A stretch of 64,000 nt of DNA from Oceanobacillus sp. HTM 045 (GCA_009733745.1 WNWL01000006.1:124001-188000); one strand, 5' to 3'. Counted from the stretch's first letter, positions 29,014-40,161 are shown. Notes: generated from the sequence alone by a model not told the origin. Translations and numbers: made by a program.

Positions 29014-30252
29014 ATGCCGACCGAACGCATCGAATTTGCCGGCCATTCCGGCGACACCCTCGCCGCCCGCTTCGACCGCCCGGCGGGCGCGATCCGGGCG
29101 ACGGCGCTGTTCGCGCATTGCTTCACCTGCTCGAAGGACATCCAGGCCGCGCGGCGCATCGCGCAGCGGCTGAACGGGCTCGGCATCGCCGTCCTGCGGT
29201 TCGACTTCACCGGGCTCGGCCATTCCGGGGGCGAGTTCGCGAATACCCATTTCACCTCCAATGTCGAGGACCTCGTGCTCGCGGCGCAGCACCTGGAGGG
29301 CATCGGCCACGCGCCCGACCTGCTGATCGGCCATTCGCTCGGCGGCGCGGCGGTGCTGGCGGCGGCGGGCCAGGTGGCCAGCGCCAGGGCGGTCGTCACC
29401 ATCGGTGCACCGTTCGACCCGGGGCACGTGATCCACAATTTCGGCTGCAAGGTGGAGGAGATCGAGGCCGAGGGCGCGGCGGAGGTGACGCTCGGCGGGC
29501 GGCCCTTCACGATCCGCCGGGAATTCCTCGAGGACGTGACCTCGGCGAAGCTGGAACCGGCGATAAGGGGCCTGAAGAAGGCCCTTCTCGTTCTCCACGC
29601 GCCGCTGGACGCGACCGTGGGCATCGACAATGCCCGCGACATCTTCGTCGCGGCGAAGCACCCGAAGAGCTTCGTCACCCTCGACGGCGCCGACCACCTG
29701 CTGAACCGGCCGGAGGACGCGGAATACGCCGCCGAGGTCATCGCGGCGTGGTCGCGGCACTATCTCGGGCTCGAGCCGGTCGAGGAGCTGGCGCCCGACT
29801 CGGAGACGCCGGAAGGCGTGGTGCGCGTCTCCGAAAGCGCCCCGGACGGCTTCCTGAACGACGTATTGGTCGGCCCGCATCACCATCTGCGGGCGGATGA
29901 GCCGAAGGAGGTTGGCGGGACGGATCTGGGGCCTTCGCCCTACCAGTACCTTGCGGCGGCGCTGGGGGCGTGCACGTCGATGACGATCCGGATGTACGCG
30001 CGGCGGAAGGGCATCGCACTGGCGCATGTCTCGGTCGATGTCACCCATGACAAGGAGCATGTCACCGACTGCGAGGGCTGCGAGGACAGGCCGCAGAAGA
30101 TCGATGTGTTCCGCCGCCGGATCACCCTGACGGGCGATTTCGACGACGCGGTCCGCGCCCGGATGATGGAGATCGCCGACCGCTGCCCGGTGCACCGGAC
30201 GCTGGAACAGTCCTCCCGGATCGAGACGGAGGAGGTCGCCGCCGCGGCCTGA
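29014..30252 (+). CDS. Fused alpha/beta-hydrolase - OsmC family protein
   Basis: 412 residues from the ATG at 29014 (GGGAG). Residues 1-260 are an alpha/beta hydrolase: ALFAHCFTCSKD, LRFDFTGLGHSGG, the nucleophile elbow IGHSLGGAA and a late DGADHLL His. Residues 275-405 are an OsmC domain: GGTDLGPSPYQYLAAALGACTSMTIRMYA with the first redox Cys, and ADRCPVHRTLEQ with the second. The hydrolase-OsmC fusion is known in proteobacteria. OsmC/Ohr proteins reduce organic peroxides with a Cys pair, and the hydrolase part may free peroxidised acyl groups. A perfect palindrome lies upstream. Confidence 0.93.
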   Translation: MPTERIEFAGHSGDTLAARFDRPAGAIRATALFAHCFTCSKDIQAARRIAQRLNGLGIAVLRFDFTGLGHSGGEFANTHFTSNVEDLVLAAQHLEGIGHAPDLLIGHSLGGAAVLAAAGQVASARAVVTIGAPFDPGHVIHNFGCKVEEIEAEGAAEVTLGGRPFTIRREFLEDVTSAKLEPAIRGLKKALLVLHAPLDATVGIDNARDIFVAAKHPKSFVTLDGADHLLNRPEDAEYAAEVIAAWSRHYLGLEPVEELAPDSETPEGVVRVSESAPDGFLNDVLVGPHHHLRADEPKEVGGTDLGPSPYQYLAAALGACTSMTIRMYARRKGIALAHVSVDVTHDKEHVTDCEGCEDRPQKIDVFRRRITLTGDFDDAVRARMMEIADRCPVHRTLEQSSRIETEEVAAAA

Positions 30253-30258
30253 TCCGCC

Positions 30259-30618
30259 TCAGCAGACCACGCCCGCGTGGGTCAGCGTCGCGTCGCGCAT
30301 GTCGAGGCCGAAGAAGCATTCGTGCAGCCCGTCCTCGAAGGAGAGGCAGGTGATCCCCGTCTCCGCCCGCTTGATCTGGCCGCCGGTGCAGGCGTCCTCC
30401 TGCGCCGGGATGCGCAGCCCGTCATAGAGCGCCTTCGCCGCCTCGCCGCGGAAGATCATGTGCATGTGGGTGTCGTTGGTGCCCTGCTGGTCGAGATCCA
30501 CCAGCGACGGCCCGGCGACCAGCGCGACGCCCTCCAGCCGGTACTCGGCATAGTCCCCCGCCGTGACGGTGGTGGCGGCAAGGGCGAGGGCGACGGCAAA
30601 CGGGGTGCTGGAACGCAT
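30259..30618 (-). CDS. Small exported protein, unknown function
   Basis: 119 residues with the signal peptide MRSSTPFAVALALAATTVTAG. The mature part, about 98 residues, has Cys in DACTGG, ITCLSF, HECFFG and a final Cys as the last residue (AGVVC), giving two likely disulfides. No family recognised. It converges on the hydrolase-OsmC gene with 6 bases between stops. The region upstream, 30619-30829, is shared with the divergent lipoprotein gene. Confidence 0.72.
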   Translation of the reverse strand: MRSSTPFAVALALAATTVTAGDYAEYRLEGVALVAGPSLVDLDQQGTNDTHMHMIFRGEAAKALYDGLRIPAQEDACTGGQIKRAETGITCLSFEDGLHECFFGLDMRDATLTHAGVVC

Positions 30619-30829
30619 CGGTCATACTCCGGGGATTGCAGGTTGCGGCGGCAAGGTGGCGGCCAGCCTGCCACGCCCCCGATCCGGCCGCAATCCCGCC
30701 CGGTGCGGCCCGCTTCCGCCCCGGTGCGCCGCGGACCGCCCGGAATGCCGCGAAGATTCCCCTGCGGAGTCAACGCCTTGCCCAATCGGGCGGCGATAGT
30801 CCCTCCATCGGCAACCGGAGGAGATGGAC

Positions 30830-31603
30830 ATGCGCAACGCTCTCGTGGTCACGCTCACCGCAACGGCCCTGGCGGCTTGCTCCACGCATGTCCAGACCAC
30901 TTCGGGGGCCGAGTATCTCGCGCGCTACGACGCGGCCTCGCCCGCGCCTGCGGACATCGCCGGGGGTTCCCTCTCCCTCGACGAGCAGGTGCGGGCGGCG
31001 GCGGCGGTCGAGCCGATCCTGGAATTCCCCGCCAGGTTCGGCATCGCGCGGATCGAGAATGGCCGCCTCGTCCCCGTTCCCCCGGACGAGGCGGCCTACT
31101 GGACCGATCTCGCGGGCGAACTCGGCCCGAGGGTCGGCACGTTCGATCCGGTCGACCCGCTGACCGCGCATTTCACCGCGCAGAGCCTCGGCGCGCCGGC
31201 GCCGCATGGCGCGGCTGGTCTGGTGCACACGATCCGACTCGGCGCGGCGCGCCAGCATCTCGACGCGGTGCTGATCTACGCGGTCGACGCGCGTGCCGAG
31301 AAGGAGAACACGGCGCTCGCGGTCGTCGACATCACGCTGATCGGCGGGGCCTTCCTGCCGACCCGCGAGATCGAGGCGGAAGGCCGCGCCTCGGCCCTGC
31401 TGCTCGACGTGCGGAACGGCTATCCATACGGAAGAACCTTTGCCACGGAAGCACTTAGCGAGCTGACCACGAGCTGGGGCTCGGACGGGCGGCGCGACGA
31501 GATGCGCCGCGAGGCGGAGGCAAAGACGGTCGCCGCCCTGGCCCCGAAGGTGCGCGAGATGTTCGACATGCTGGTCCGGGAGATGCTGCTGGCGCGGCAG
31601 TAG
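30830..31603 (+). CDS. Lipoprotein, unknown function
   Basis: 257 residues from the ATG at 30830, six bases past the ideal ribosome site GGAGGAG; an ATG at 30824 is too close to it. The signal peptide ends in the lipobox LAAC. I recall similar sequences as uncharacterised lipoproteins: the body has RFGIARIENGRLVPVPPDEA, GAARQHLDAVLIYAVDARAEKENTALAVVDITLIGG and a C-terminal helical segment after LTTSWGSDGRRDEMRREAE. No catalytic motif seen. It stands alone, followed by a long gap. Confidence 0.78.
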   Translation: MRNALVVTLTATALAACSTHVQTTSGAEYLARYDAASPAPADIAGGSLSLDEQVRAAAAVEPILEFPARFGIARIENGRLVPVPPDEAAYWTDLAGELGPRVGTFDPVDPLTAHFTAQSLGAPAPHGAAGLVHTIRLGAARQHLDAVLIYAVDARAEKENTALAVVDITLIGGAFLPTREIEAEGRASALLLDVRNGYPYGRTFATEALSELTTSWGSDGRRDEMRREAEAKTVAALAPKVREMFDMLVREMLLARQ

Positions 31604-32083
31604 CCCCGAGCGACCACAGGCAACCCCGTCCCCACCCCTCGCGGGCCGGGGACGGCCCCGGGCGGGCACCCCTCCGTCCGGGGCCACCCCTTGTTCGGGT
31701 CCCGGAAACGGGCCTCGGATCCGGGCCTCCGATCTGGGCCTCGGATGACATCCGCGCCGGACATTTTCCGGACAGTGTCAAGTCACTGTCCCGCCGCCGG
31801 GACCGCCCCGCGGCGTATGACAGTGCCCGTCCCCGTCCGTTGTCACCGCCCGCGCGGGCCCGGTCCCGAAAGGAGCCGCAGGTCACCGCCAGTGGTGAAT
31901 GGGGTACCTGGATACCCCATGGCCGGACCCCAGTCCGGGGCGCCGAAGCGCCTATCGACGGCGGTGCGAAACCGTTTCCAATTCATACGCATCCGGCAAT
32001 CATGCAATTCAGGGTTGCCGATTCGTCCTGCCCGTGAGACCCTTTTTGGATTGGATCAAGTCATTCTTTCTGGGGGTAATCCG
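31604..32083. other. Long non-coding stretch with a perfect hairpin
   Basis: 480 bases without a convincing gene. At 31715-31750 a GGCCTCGGAT-like unit is repeated about three times. At 31899-31920 ATGGGGTA / TACCCCAT form a perfect 8-bp stem with a CCTGGA loop, about 165 bases before the membrane coiled-coil gene. AT-rich sequence at 31975-32070 (for example TTTTTGGATTGGATCAAG) may be the promoter and leader of that gene. A small structured RNA or leader is possible. Confidence 0.5.
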
Positions 32084-33667
32084 ATGGCTGAAGATGGCCG
32101 CATTTCGGGTGGCAGCGAGGTCGAGGGACTGGAGGAATCCAAGCCTAGCTTCAAGGGTGCCGGGAGCAATGATCCGGACAATCAGGCTCCGAAGAAGCCG
32201 GAACAGAACACGCTGGAACACCGCCTCCTCGAGCGGCTGCGCGAGGAGGTGCGTGCCAGCCGCGATGACATCCTCGACAAGGTGGAAAAGCGCACGCGCG
32301 AGGTAACCGAGCTGGAACACGCTCTACTCGACCGGGTACGCGAGCATTCCGAGGTCAGCAGGAGCCATGTGCTGGAGAAGGTCGACGAACGGGCCCGGCA
32401 GCGCGAAGGCATGACCATGCAGCGGCTCGGCCTGTTCGCCTTCGTCTTCATCGCCTGCCTCTCGGTCGGCTACCAGGGGCTGGTGGGCACGATCAAGAGC
32501 GATATCCGCGGGGAGCTCGACGAGGAGATCAAGTTCGCCCTGAAGGAAATCCGTGACGAGGGCGAGGAACTCAAGAGCTCGATAGGCGCGGACCTCGAGG
32601 GGCAGATCAGGGCGCAGGCGCCCGGCATCGTCGGCGGCATCATCGGCGACGCGGCCCATCCTTTGACGCGGCAGCTCTACGACGACATCAGGGGCCTGAC
32701 CCGCGCCCTGCTTGCCGACATCGCGGGCGACCAGAACGACCCGACACATGAACTGCTGCGCGACTCGCTGCTGGGGGATCTCGCGACCGGGGTGCCGGCG
32801 GGGATCGACCGCAACGGCGACCCGGGCTCCGGGACGCCGCAGGGCCGGCGCGAGCAGATCGAACGGCTGATCACGGTCAGCCGGAACATCGCGATGGGCG
32901 ACGGATATACCCGGTTCGAGGCGGACGAGGCAGTCCAGTTGCTGCGGGAGGTGATGGCCCATAGCAGTCTCGACAATCCGCAGGTCAGGGGCGCGGTCGA
33001 GCGCATCCTGTCGTCGATCGCGGGCGCCGATGACCGAAGAACGATCGACGACGTGCTCGCGATCCTGCGCGGGAAGCACGAACTGGCCGAGTTCTCGCCG
33101 GAGATGCTGCTGAGCCTGACGATCTACTACACCCAGTACGTCGCGTCGCAGGAGCCCGGACGCATGACGGACGCGATACAGGCGGACTTGGCCCAAGCCG
33201 AGGAGATCCTCGCGGCCTCGAACCGGGCGGGTATCCGCGATTCCTACTGGTCTAACCGGCTGATCCTGGCGACGTGGCAGGGCATGACACCGGCGCACAC
33301 GCCCCGGCGGACCGCGGCATTCGAGGCGGCGCTCCGCGACGTGCTGACAGCAGCCGCGGGGCGCGACCAGCGCGAGGCAGAGACCGCGGCCGATGCCATC
33401 TTCGCGGTGATGCTGACCGCCTCGCCCCGGGCATGGTCGCGCAGCCAGACCGGCAACGTGGTCGCGGTCGGCGAGGTGGCCGGGGCAGCGCTCGATCTCG
33501 GGGCGGAGGAGATCGAGGCAATGCTCGGCAACGACGTGTTCCGGCGGAGGCTGGCGGAGCGGGTGGCGGTGGTCGTGCCAGCGATACGAAAATTCGGATC
33601 GGACCCGTCGGAACTGATCGTGCGCGCCTGCGCGATGGGGCTCGACATACCAGATGAGTGCGGCTGA
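32084..33667 (+). CDS. Membrane-anchored coiled-coil protein, unknown function
   Basis: 527 residues from the ATG at 32084 after TGGGGGTAATCCG. Residues 40-105 are charged and repetitive (LEHRLLERLREEVRASRDDILDKVEKR, then LEHALLDRVREHSEVSRSHVLEKVDER), a coiled coil of two similar units. One hydrophobic segment follows (LGLFAFVFIACLSVGYQGLVG, about residues 111-131). The remaining 390 residues contain helical stretches with no motif I recognise. The membrane arrangement is probably a cytoplasmic coiled coil with a large domain beyond the membrane, or the reverse. Neighbours are a small membrane protein and the TssC homologue on the same strand. No function is assigned. Confidence 0.75.
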   Translation: MAEDGRISGGSEVEGLEESKPSFKGAGSNDPDNQAPKKPEQNTLEHRLLERLREEVRASRDDILDKVEKRTREVTELEHALLDRVREHSEVSRSHVLEKVDERARQREGMTMQRLGLFAFVFIACLSVGYQGLVGTIKSDIRGELDEEIKFALKEIRDEGEELKSSIGADLEGQIRAQAPGIVGGIIGDAAHPLTRQLYDDIRGLTRALLADIAGDQNDPTHELLRDSLLGDLATGVPAGIDRNGDPGSGTPQGRREQIERLITVSRNIAMGDGYTRFEADEAVQLLREVMAHSSLDNPQVRGAVERILSSIAGADDRRTIDDVLAILRGKHELAEFSPEMLLSLTIYYTQYVASQEPGRMTDAIQADLAQAEEILAASNRAGIRDSYWSNRLILATWQGMTPAHTPRRTAAFEAALRDVLTAAAGRDQREAETAADAIFAVMLTASPRAWSRSQTGNVVAVGEVAGAALDLGAEEIEAMLGNDVFRRRLAERVAVVVPAIRKFGSDPSELIVRACAMGLDIPDECG

Positions 33668-33795
33668 GCGAGAGACCCTCCCGACGACGTGATTTCCGGC
33701 GCCCCGGGCGTGAGGCCGCGTTGCGATGCCGGGGTGCGGGCCATAGGTCGCGGCGGTCCCGGCGCGGTCCCGCGCACATCCCCACCGGAGGTTCC

Positions 33796-34206
33796 ATGTC
33801 CCTGAACGAAGCGATCCAGACCCTGCCCGGCTGGGTGGGGGTCTGGCTGCTCTGGCTGAACGTCGCCGTCATCGGCTCCTTCGTCGTGCTGCTGTTCTCG
33901 CGGCGGACATGGCGGGATGCGGCGGCGATCCTCGCGGCGAACGCGCTGATGGTGCCGTCGATGCAGTGGCTCTACGGGCAGGTCGGGTTCGTGCGGCTGC
34001 TGGGGTTGCCGCATGTGGTGTTCTGGACGCCGCTGGTGATCTGGCTGGTCTGGCGGTTGCGGACCGACCGGGAGATAAGCGCGCCGTTCCGGCAGGTGAT
34101 GTGGGTGCTGGTGGCGAGCCTCTGCGTCTCGCTGGCCTTCGACGTGGTGGACGTGGCGCGTTATCTCGCAGGCGAGACCGGGAGCATGTTGCCCGCGGAG
34201 GGGTGA
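33796..34206 (+). CDS. Small integral membrane protein, unknown function
   Basis: 136 residues from the ATG at 33796 (ribosome site CCGGAGG). There are about four hydrophobic helices: residues 12-34, 42-60, 66-88 and 102-122. The C-terminus is ARYLAGETGSMLPAEG. No family recognised. It lies 128 bases after the coiled-coil membrane protein and 100 before the TssC homologue, all plus strand, so the three could form one transcription unit. Confidence 0.7.
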   Translation: MSLNEAIQTLPGWVGVWLLWLNVAVIGSFVVLLFSRRTWRDAAAILAANALMVPSMQWLYGQVGFVRLLGLPHVVFWTPLVIWLVWRLRTDREISAPFRQVMWVLVASLCVSLAFDVVDVARYLAGETGSMLPAEG

Positions 34207-34305
34207 GGCGGTTGCCGCCGCGCTGCCGCGTCCCCTACCCTGCCGCGAGGTGACCCCTGCCCGGCCTGCCGCCGGGATGGCGGGTGCGTACCGGCGGGGG
34301 GGGTC

Positions 34306-35544
34306 ATGGACGACAGGGAAATCCGGCACGCATTGCGGACCCTGGCGGTGGAGGCGGATGCCGCGCCGGGGCTGATTGTGCGCGACCTGCGGGGAACCGA
34401 TCTGCGCAAGACGCTGGCGGCGGCGATTGCCGCCATCGACACGCGGGTGTCCGCGCAGGTGGATGCGGTGCTGGGCCACCCGGCCTTCCGGGCGCTGGAG
34501 CGCGCGTGGCGGGGGCTGGCGTGGCTGGTCGCGGAGAGTGGCGGGCTCGCGGACGTGCAGGTACGGGTGCTCGACGCCGGGTTCCGCGAGCTGGCCATGG
34601 CGGCGGAGGGTCTGCGCTGGCGGCAGACCGTGCTGGCGCAGAAGGTTTTCTATGCACCGCTGCGCCCCGGCGGGGTGCCGTTCTCGGTGCTGGTCCTCGA
34701 TGCGGAGATCGGCGGGGAGGATGGCGAGGCCGCCGCGCTGCGGGACATGCTGCGGGTCTGCGCGGCGGCGCAGGTGCCGCTGATCGCCAATGCTGCGCCC
34801 GGGCTGCTGGGGCTGGAGGATTTCGCCGCGCTGGCCGGGACGGGCGCGTCTCCCGGCGAGGCCGGGCGCGAGGACTGGGCGGCGCTGCGGCGGGAGCCGG
34901 AGAGCGCGTATCTCGCCATGTGCCTGCCGCGAATGGTTCAGCCGGATGGCGGCCAGGCCGGCGCGGCTTTCGGGATGGCGGCCTGCATGGCGCGCTCCTT
35001 CGCCCGGGACGGGGTGGCCGGGCGGTACCGCGGGCCGGAGGAAGGCCGCACCGGCTGCACGGCGGAGGTGGCGCTCACCGACCGGGAAGAGGCGCACCTG
35101 GCGCGGGCCGGGTTCACGGCGCTGATGTCGCGGACGGGGCTGGAGGGCGCGTGGATCATCAGCGGCTACTCGGCCTACGCGCCCCGGCAGGGGGCGGGCG
35201 GGGACGAGGCCGCGGAGGAGCAGATGCGCGCGCGCCTGCCCTACCGGATGCCGGTCCACCGCCTCGCGCAGTGCGTGATGCGGATGGCGGCCGGGTGGGA
35301 CGGGACGCTGTCGGAGTTCGAGGCGCATGTGCGGGACTGGCTCGGCGGGATGGTGCTGGAGCGGCACTGGGAGCACCCGGCCGAGGCCCGCGCGGCGCGG
35401 CCGCTGGCGGATGCGCTGTTCGAGGTCGCGGCCGGGCCGCAGGGGATGACGGCGCGGCTGGGCGCGATCTTCGGCTACCCGTCGGAATGCGGCCCCGGCG
35501 GGCCGGTCACGGTGGAGATCGTCCTTCCGCTGGCGTCGCGCTGA
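34306..35544 (+). CDS. Orphan TssC/VipB-like (contractile sheath large subunit) homologue
   Basis: 412 residues, against about 490 for TssC. Matched segments, in order, to Pseudomonas TssC1 as I recall it: AIDTRVSAQVDAVLGHPAFR and ALERAWRGLAWLV; VQVRVLDAGFREL; PFSVLVLDAEIG; AAAQVPLIANAAPGLLGLED; WAALRREPESAYLAMCLPR; AEVALTDREEAHLARAGF; ARLPYRMPVHRLAQCVMRMA; and the C-terminal PLADALFEV...VTVEIVLPL. About 50 N-terminal residues, which include the linker strand that interlocks with the neighbouring TssB-TssC pair, are missing. Some TssC middle loops are also short. No tssB, tssK, clpV or baseplate gene is in the window. Function may be a non-contractile or partner-dependent assembly. Confidence 0.82.
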   Translation: MDDREIRHALRTLAVEADAAPGLIVRDLRGTDLRKTLAAAIAAIDTRVSAQVDAVLGHPAFRALERAWRGLAWLVAESGGLADVQVRVLDAGFRELAMAAEGLRWRQTVLAQKVFYAPLRPGGVPFSVLVLDAEIGGEDGEAAALRDMLRVCAAAQVPLIANAAPGLLGLEDFAALAGTGASPGEAGREDWAALRREPESAYLAMCLPRMVQPDGGQAGAAFGMAACMARSFARDGVAGRYRGPEEGRTGCTAEVALTDREEAHLARAGFTALMSRTGLEGAWIISGYSAYAPRQGAGGDEAAEEQMRARLPYRMPVHRLAQCVMRMAAGWDGTLSEFEAHVRDWLGGMVLERHWEHPAEARAARPLADALFEVAAGPQGMTARLGAIFGYPSECGPGGPVTVEIVLPLASR

Positions 35545-35628
35545 GGGGTGGCGGGCTCGCCCGGCGTGCACCCAAGATGTTGCGCCGCCGGAGCGTTCGG
35601 CGCATAAATGGCGGGTCGAGCAGGATAA

Positions 35629-37620
<1,992 letters not shown>

Positions 37621-37688
37621 GGGTCACTCCACGGACTGATCTTTTCGGTCGGGGCCCACCGGCCAGCCCCAGCACGCGCGACCAGCGC

Positions 37689-37821
37689 GGGCCACGACCG
37701 GCCCTCCCCGGGGCCGGGCGTTCTCTGACGCTGCAAGGGGATCGGGGGGCGGGAGGGCTTGCGGGGATAAACCAAGTAGCCCCGAAGCAGCACCACGCCC
37801 GACCAGGGCCGGGCGTGGCCC
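37689..37821 (-). repeat. Copy of the dispersed inverted-repeat element downstream of parE
   Basis: Ends GGGCCACGACCGGCCCT and AGGGCCGGGCGTGGCCC, a 17-bp inverted repeat with one mismatch. The interior has GGGGATAAACCAAG (reverse complement of the conserved TTGGTTTATCCCC) and CCCCGGGGCCGGGCGTT. It has the same orientation as the copy at 23503-23635. It fills most of the 460-base gap before the next lipoprotein gene; nothing else is recognised in 37822-38080. Confidence 0.88.
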
Positions 37822-38080
37822 TTCGCGCTGACCTGCAACGGTTGGGCACCGGACTCGCGGCAGCGGCTGGGCGCGAACGGGCTTCGGCATGTAAATCTCT
37901 ACGGTTTCAATTGGTTATGAAACTCGGAACCTGAAATGGGTACCATTCTGACAATGCGCGGAGCGTAGCACGGAGCGCCGCGCCGGGGCAGTCCCCAAGC
38001 GATCGCGCGGGTAGTGGTGGCAAAACATGCATCCTCCGGTTATGCTGGGCCTCCGATCCCGCCCCGGGGAGATTCCTCCC

Positions 38081-38587
38081 ATGCGACAGCCTGCACCGCT
38101 GCCCGAAGACCGGACCCGCGCCGCGGCGCGCCCTGCCCTGCGGGCCGCCGTCGCGGCCGGGCTTGCCGCCGCCCTGCTCGCGGCAGGCTGCACCCGGCTG
38201 GTCACGCGGCCGCTGCCGGACCGGCCGGTGACGCGGCATTTCGCGGGCGACGCGGCGCAATGGCAGGACGGGCGGAAGGTCTACTTCGTGTTCGACACGT
38301 TCGAGAGCAACGGCTTCGTCGGCCTGTGCGGCGCTATCGCGGCCTCTTCGGGGGACGCGCTTTCGCACAATTTCGACGACCTGATGATCCAGTCGCGCCG
38401 GATCGAGCTGAACGAGACCGTGCTGGCCAACGACATCTCGTTCTTCTCGCGCCTGCCCTTCGTCGACGGCCGCTACCCGGCGGGCGATGCGAACTGCGTC
38501 GAGACCGACGTGCCGTGGGAGCCGCGCTATGCGAACCTGCGGCCCGACATGAAGGCGTCCCGCAAGCGGTTCATGATCGTCAACTGA
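38081..38587 (+). CDS. Lipoprotein, unknown function
   Basis: 168 residues from the ATG at 38081 (MRQPAPLPED...), chosen because the hydrophobic segment AAVAAGLAAALLAAGC then ends in a lipobox. The mature part has KVYFVFDTFESNGFVGLCGAIA and EPRYANLRPDMKASRKRF. I recall no family. It is followed by the EamA transporter gene 111 bases on, same strand. Confidence 0.72.
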   Translation: MRQPAPLPEDRTRAAARPALRAAVAAGLAAALLAAGCTRLVTRPLPDRPVTRHFAGDAAQWQDGRKVYFVFDTFESNGFVGLCGAIAASSGDALSHNFDDLMIQSRRIELNETVLANDISFFSRLPFVDGRYPAGDANCVETDVPWEPRYANLRPDMKASRKRFMIVN

Positions 38588-38698
38588 GGAAGCGCCAACC
38601 GGGGCGGATGGCCCGTCACGCCCCCTCTTGAGCCGACCCGCCCTTTGCTGGCAGGATCGGCACGTCCGAAATCCCGGAACGAGACCCGGAACCCGATC

Positions 38699-39637
38699 AT
38701 GCGCGCGATACCGATGACGCCGTCCGCCGGCGTGGCGATCATGGCGGCGGCGATGCTGGTCGCGCCGTTCATGGATGTTTTCTCCAAGCTGCTTACCGAG
38801 GAGGTCAGCCCCGGCATGACCGCGCTGGGCCGCTTCGCGGCACAGTCGCTGTTCCTGCTGCCGCTGATGCTGCTGCTGGGCCAGACCGGCCGGCCGGGGG
38901 TATGGCACCTGGTGGCGGGCACCTTCCTCGCGGTCGCGATCCTCTGCATCAACTCGGCGCTGGAGGTGATGCCGGTGCCGAACGCGCTGGCGATCTTCTT
39001 CGTCGAGCCGCTGATCCTGACCATCCTCTCGGCGCTGGTGCTGGGCGAGGGGCTGGGCTGGCGGCGGCTGACGGCGGTGAGCGTCGGCCTCGTCGGCGCG
39101 ATGGTGGTGCTGCGGCCCAACGTGGCCGAGTTCGGCTGGGCCGCGCTGTTCCCGCTGGGGACGGCGGTGGCCTTCTCCTGCTACCTGCTGACGCTGCGGG
39201 TAATGTCGCAGAAGGGCCACCGGATCGCGCTGCAGTTCTGGACCGGCATCTTCGCGGGCATCGTGCTGCTGGCGGTCTGCGCCGCGGGCACGCCGGCGGG
39301 GGTGGCGCACCTGGAGCTGTCGCTGCCGTCGTGGAACGCGATATGGCTCTTTGCCGGGGTCGGGCTGGTGGCCTGCATCTCGCACCAGATGCTCTCCGCC
39401 GCCTTCGCGCGGGCCGAGGCGGGGGCGCTGGCGCCGCTGCAATACCTGGAGATCGTCACCGGCACGCTGATGGGCTGGCTGATCTGGAGCGATTTCCCCG
39501 ACGCGATGACATGGGTCGGCACGGCGATCATCATCGCCGCCGGGGTCTACGTGATCCGGCGCGAGCGGGTGCTGGCGCGGCAGGCGGCGATGGACGCGGC
39601 TCGGGAAACGGCGGAGACCGGGAGGGAGCGGGCATGA
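38699..39637 (+). CDS. EamA/DMT-superfamily transporter
   Basis: 312 residues with ten hydrophobic helices in two EamA repeats: the first begins AIMAAAMLVAPFMDVFSKLL and ends AMVVLRP, the second starts WAALFPLGTAVAFSCYLLTLRVM and ends GTAIIIAAGVYVIRRE. The conserved phrases PNALAIFFVEPLILTILS and LAPLQYLEIV fit the drug/metabolite exporter family (RhaT/YdcZ-like). Substrate unknown. The start at 38699 gives the normal family length. Its stop overlaps the next lipoprotein gene (ATGA). Confidence 0.9.
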   Translation: MRAIPMTPSAGVAIMAAAMLVAPFMDVFSKLLTEEVSPGMTALGRFAAQSLFLLPLMLLLGQTGRPGVWHLVAGTFLAVAILCINSALEVMPVPNALAIFFVEPLILTILSALVLGEGLGWRRLTAVSVGLVGAMVVLRPNVAEFGWAALFPLGTAVAFSCYLLTLRVMSQKGHRIALQFWTGIFAGIVLLAVCAAGTPAGVAHLELSLPSWNAIWLFAGVGLVACISHQMLSAAFARAEAGALAPLQYLEIVTGTLMGWLIWSDFPDAMTWVGTAIIIAAGVYVIRRERVLARQAAMDAARETAETGRERA

Positions 39638-40161
39638 GGCGCGCGCTGGCCGCGGTGCTGCTGCTGGCGGGCGCGCTGGCCGGCTGCGACGAGCCGCAGA
39701 CCATCATCACCCATGTCGACAAGCGCACCACCTTCACCGGCAACCAGGTGGCGGTGATGGGCGCGGGCGGCGCGCTGCCGGTGGAGATCCACGGCGCGCC
39801 GCTGGAGGGGATGGGCCCGGCGGAGGTGATCCGGCTCCTGAAGATGCCCTCTGGCTTCTCGCAGGCCACCCGCTTCGCCGCCATCGCGCCGGGGGCGGAG
39901 GTGCAGTTCCGGATCGTGCTGCACTTCAACCCGCAGGGCGGGCCGAACGCCTTCACCGACTGCCAGCGCCTCGCCCCCGCCCGCACCGACACGCCGAAGG
40001 CGGAGGGGTTCAGCGTCAACCTCACCTTCTGCGAGGACGACCGCTGGCTGGCGCATGGGTTCATGCAGTACCCGAAGGGCCGGGCCGACGAGCCCGACCT
40101 CGTGGCCCGCGCCTTCGAGCAGCTCCTGATGGCGATCCTGCGCGAGGAAGCGGACCGGTAG
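39634..40161 (+). CDS. Lipoprotein, unknown function
   Basis: 175 residues with the signal MRRALAAVLLLAGALAGC (lipobox LAGC). The mature domain is about 158 residues with a Cys pair (FTDCQR and LTFCED) and a conserved-looking start TIITHVDKRTTFTGNQVAVMGAGG. It is preceded by GGGAGGGAGCGGGC and coupled by ATGA overlap to the EamA transporter gene, so it may be a periplasmic accessory of that exporter. No family recognised. Confidence 0.75.
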   Translation: MRRALAAVLLLAGALAGCDEPQTIITHVDKRTTFTGNQVAVMGAGGALPVEIHGAPLEGMGPAEVIRLLKMPSGFSQATRFAAIAPGAEVQFRIVLHFNPQGGPNAFTDCQRLAPARTDTPKAEGFSVNLTFCEDDRWLAHGFMQYPKGRADEPDLVARAFEQLLMAILREEADR

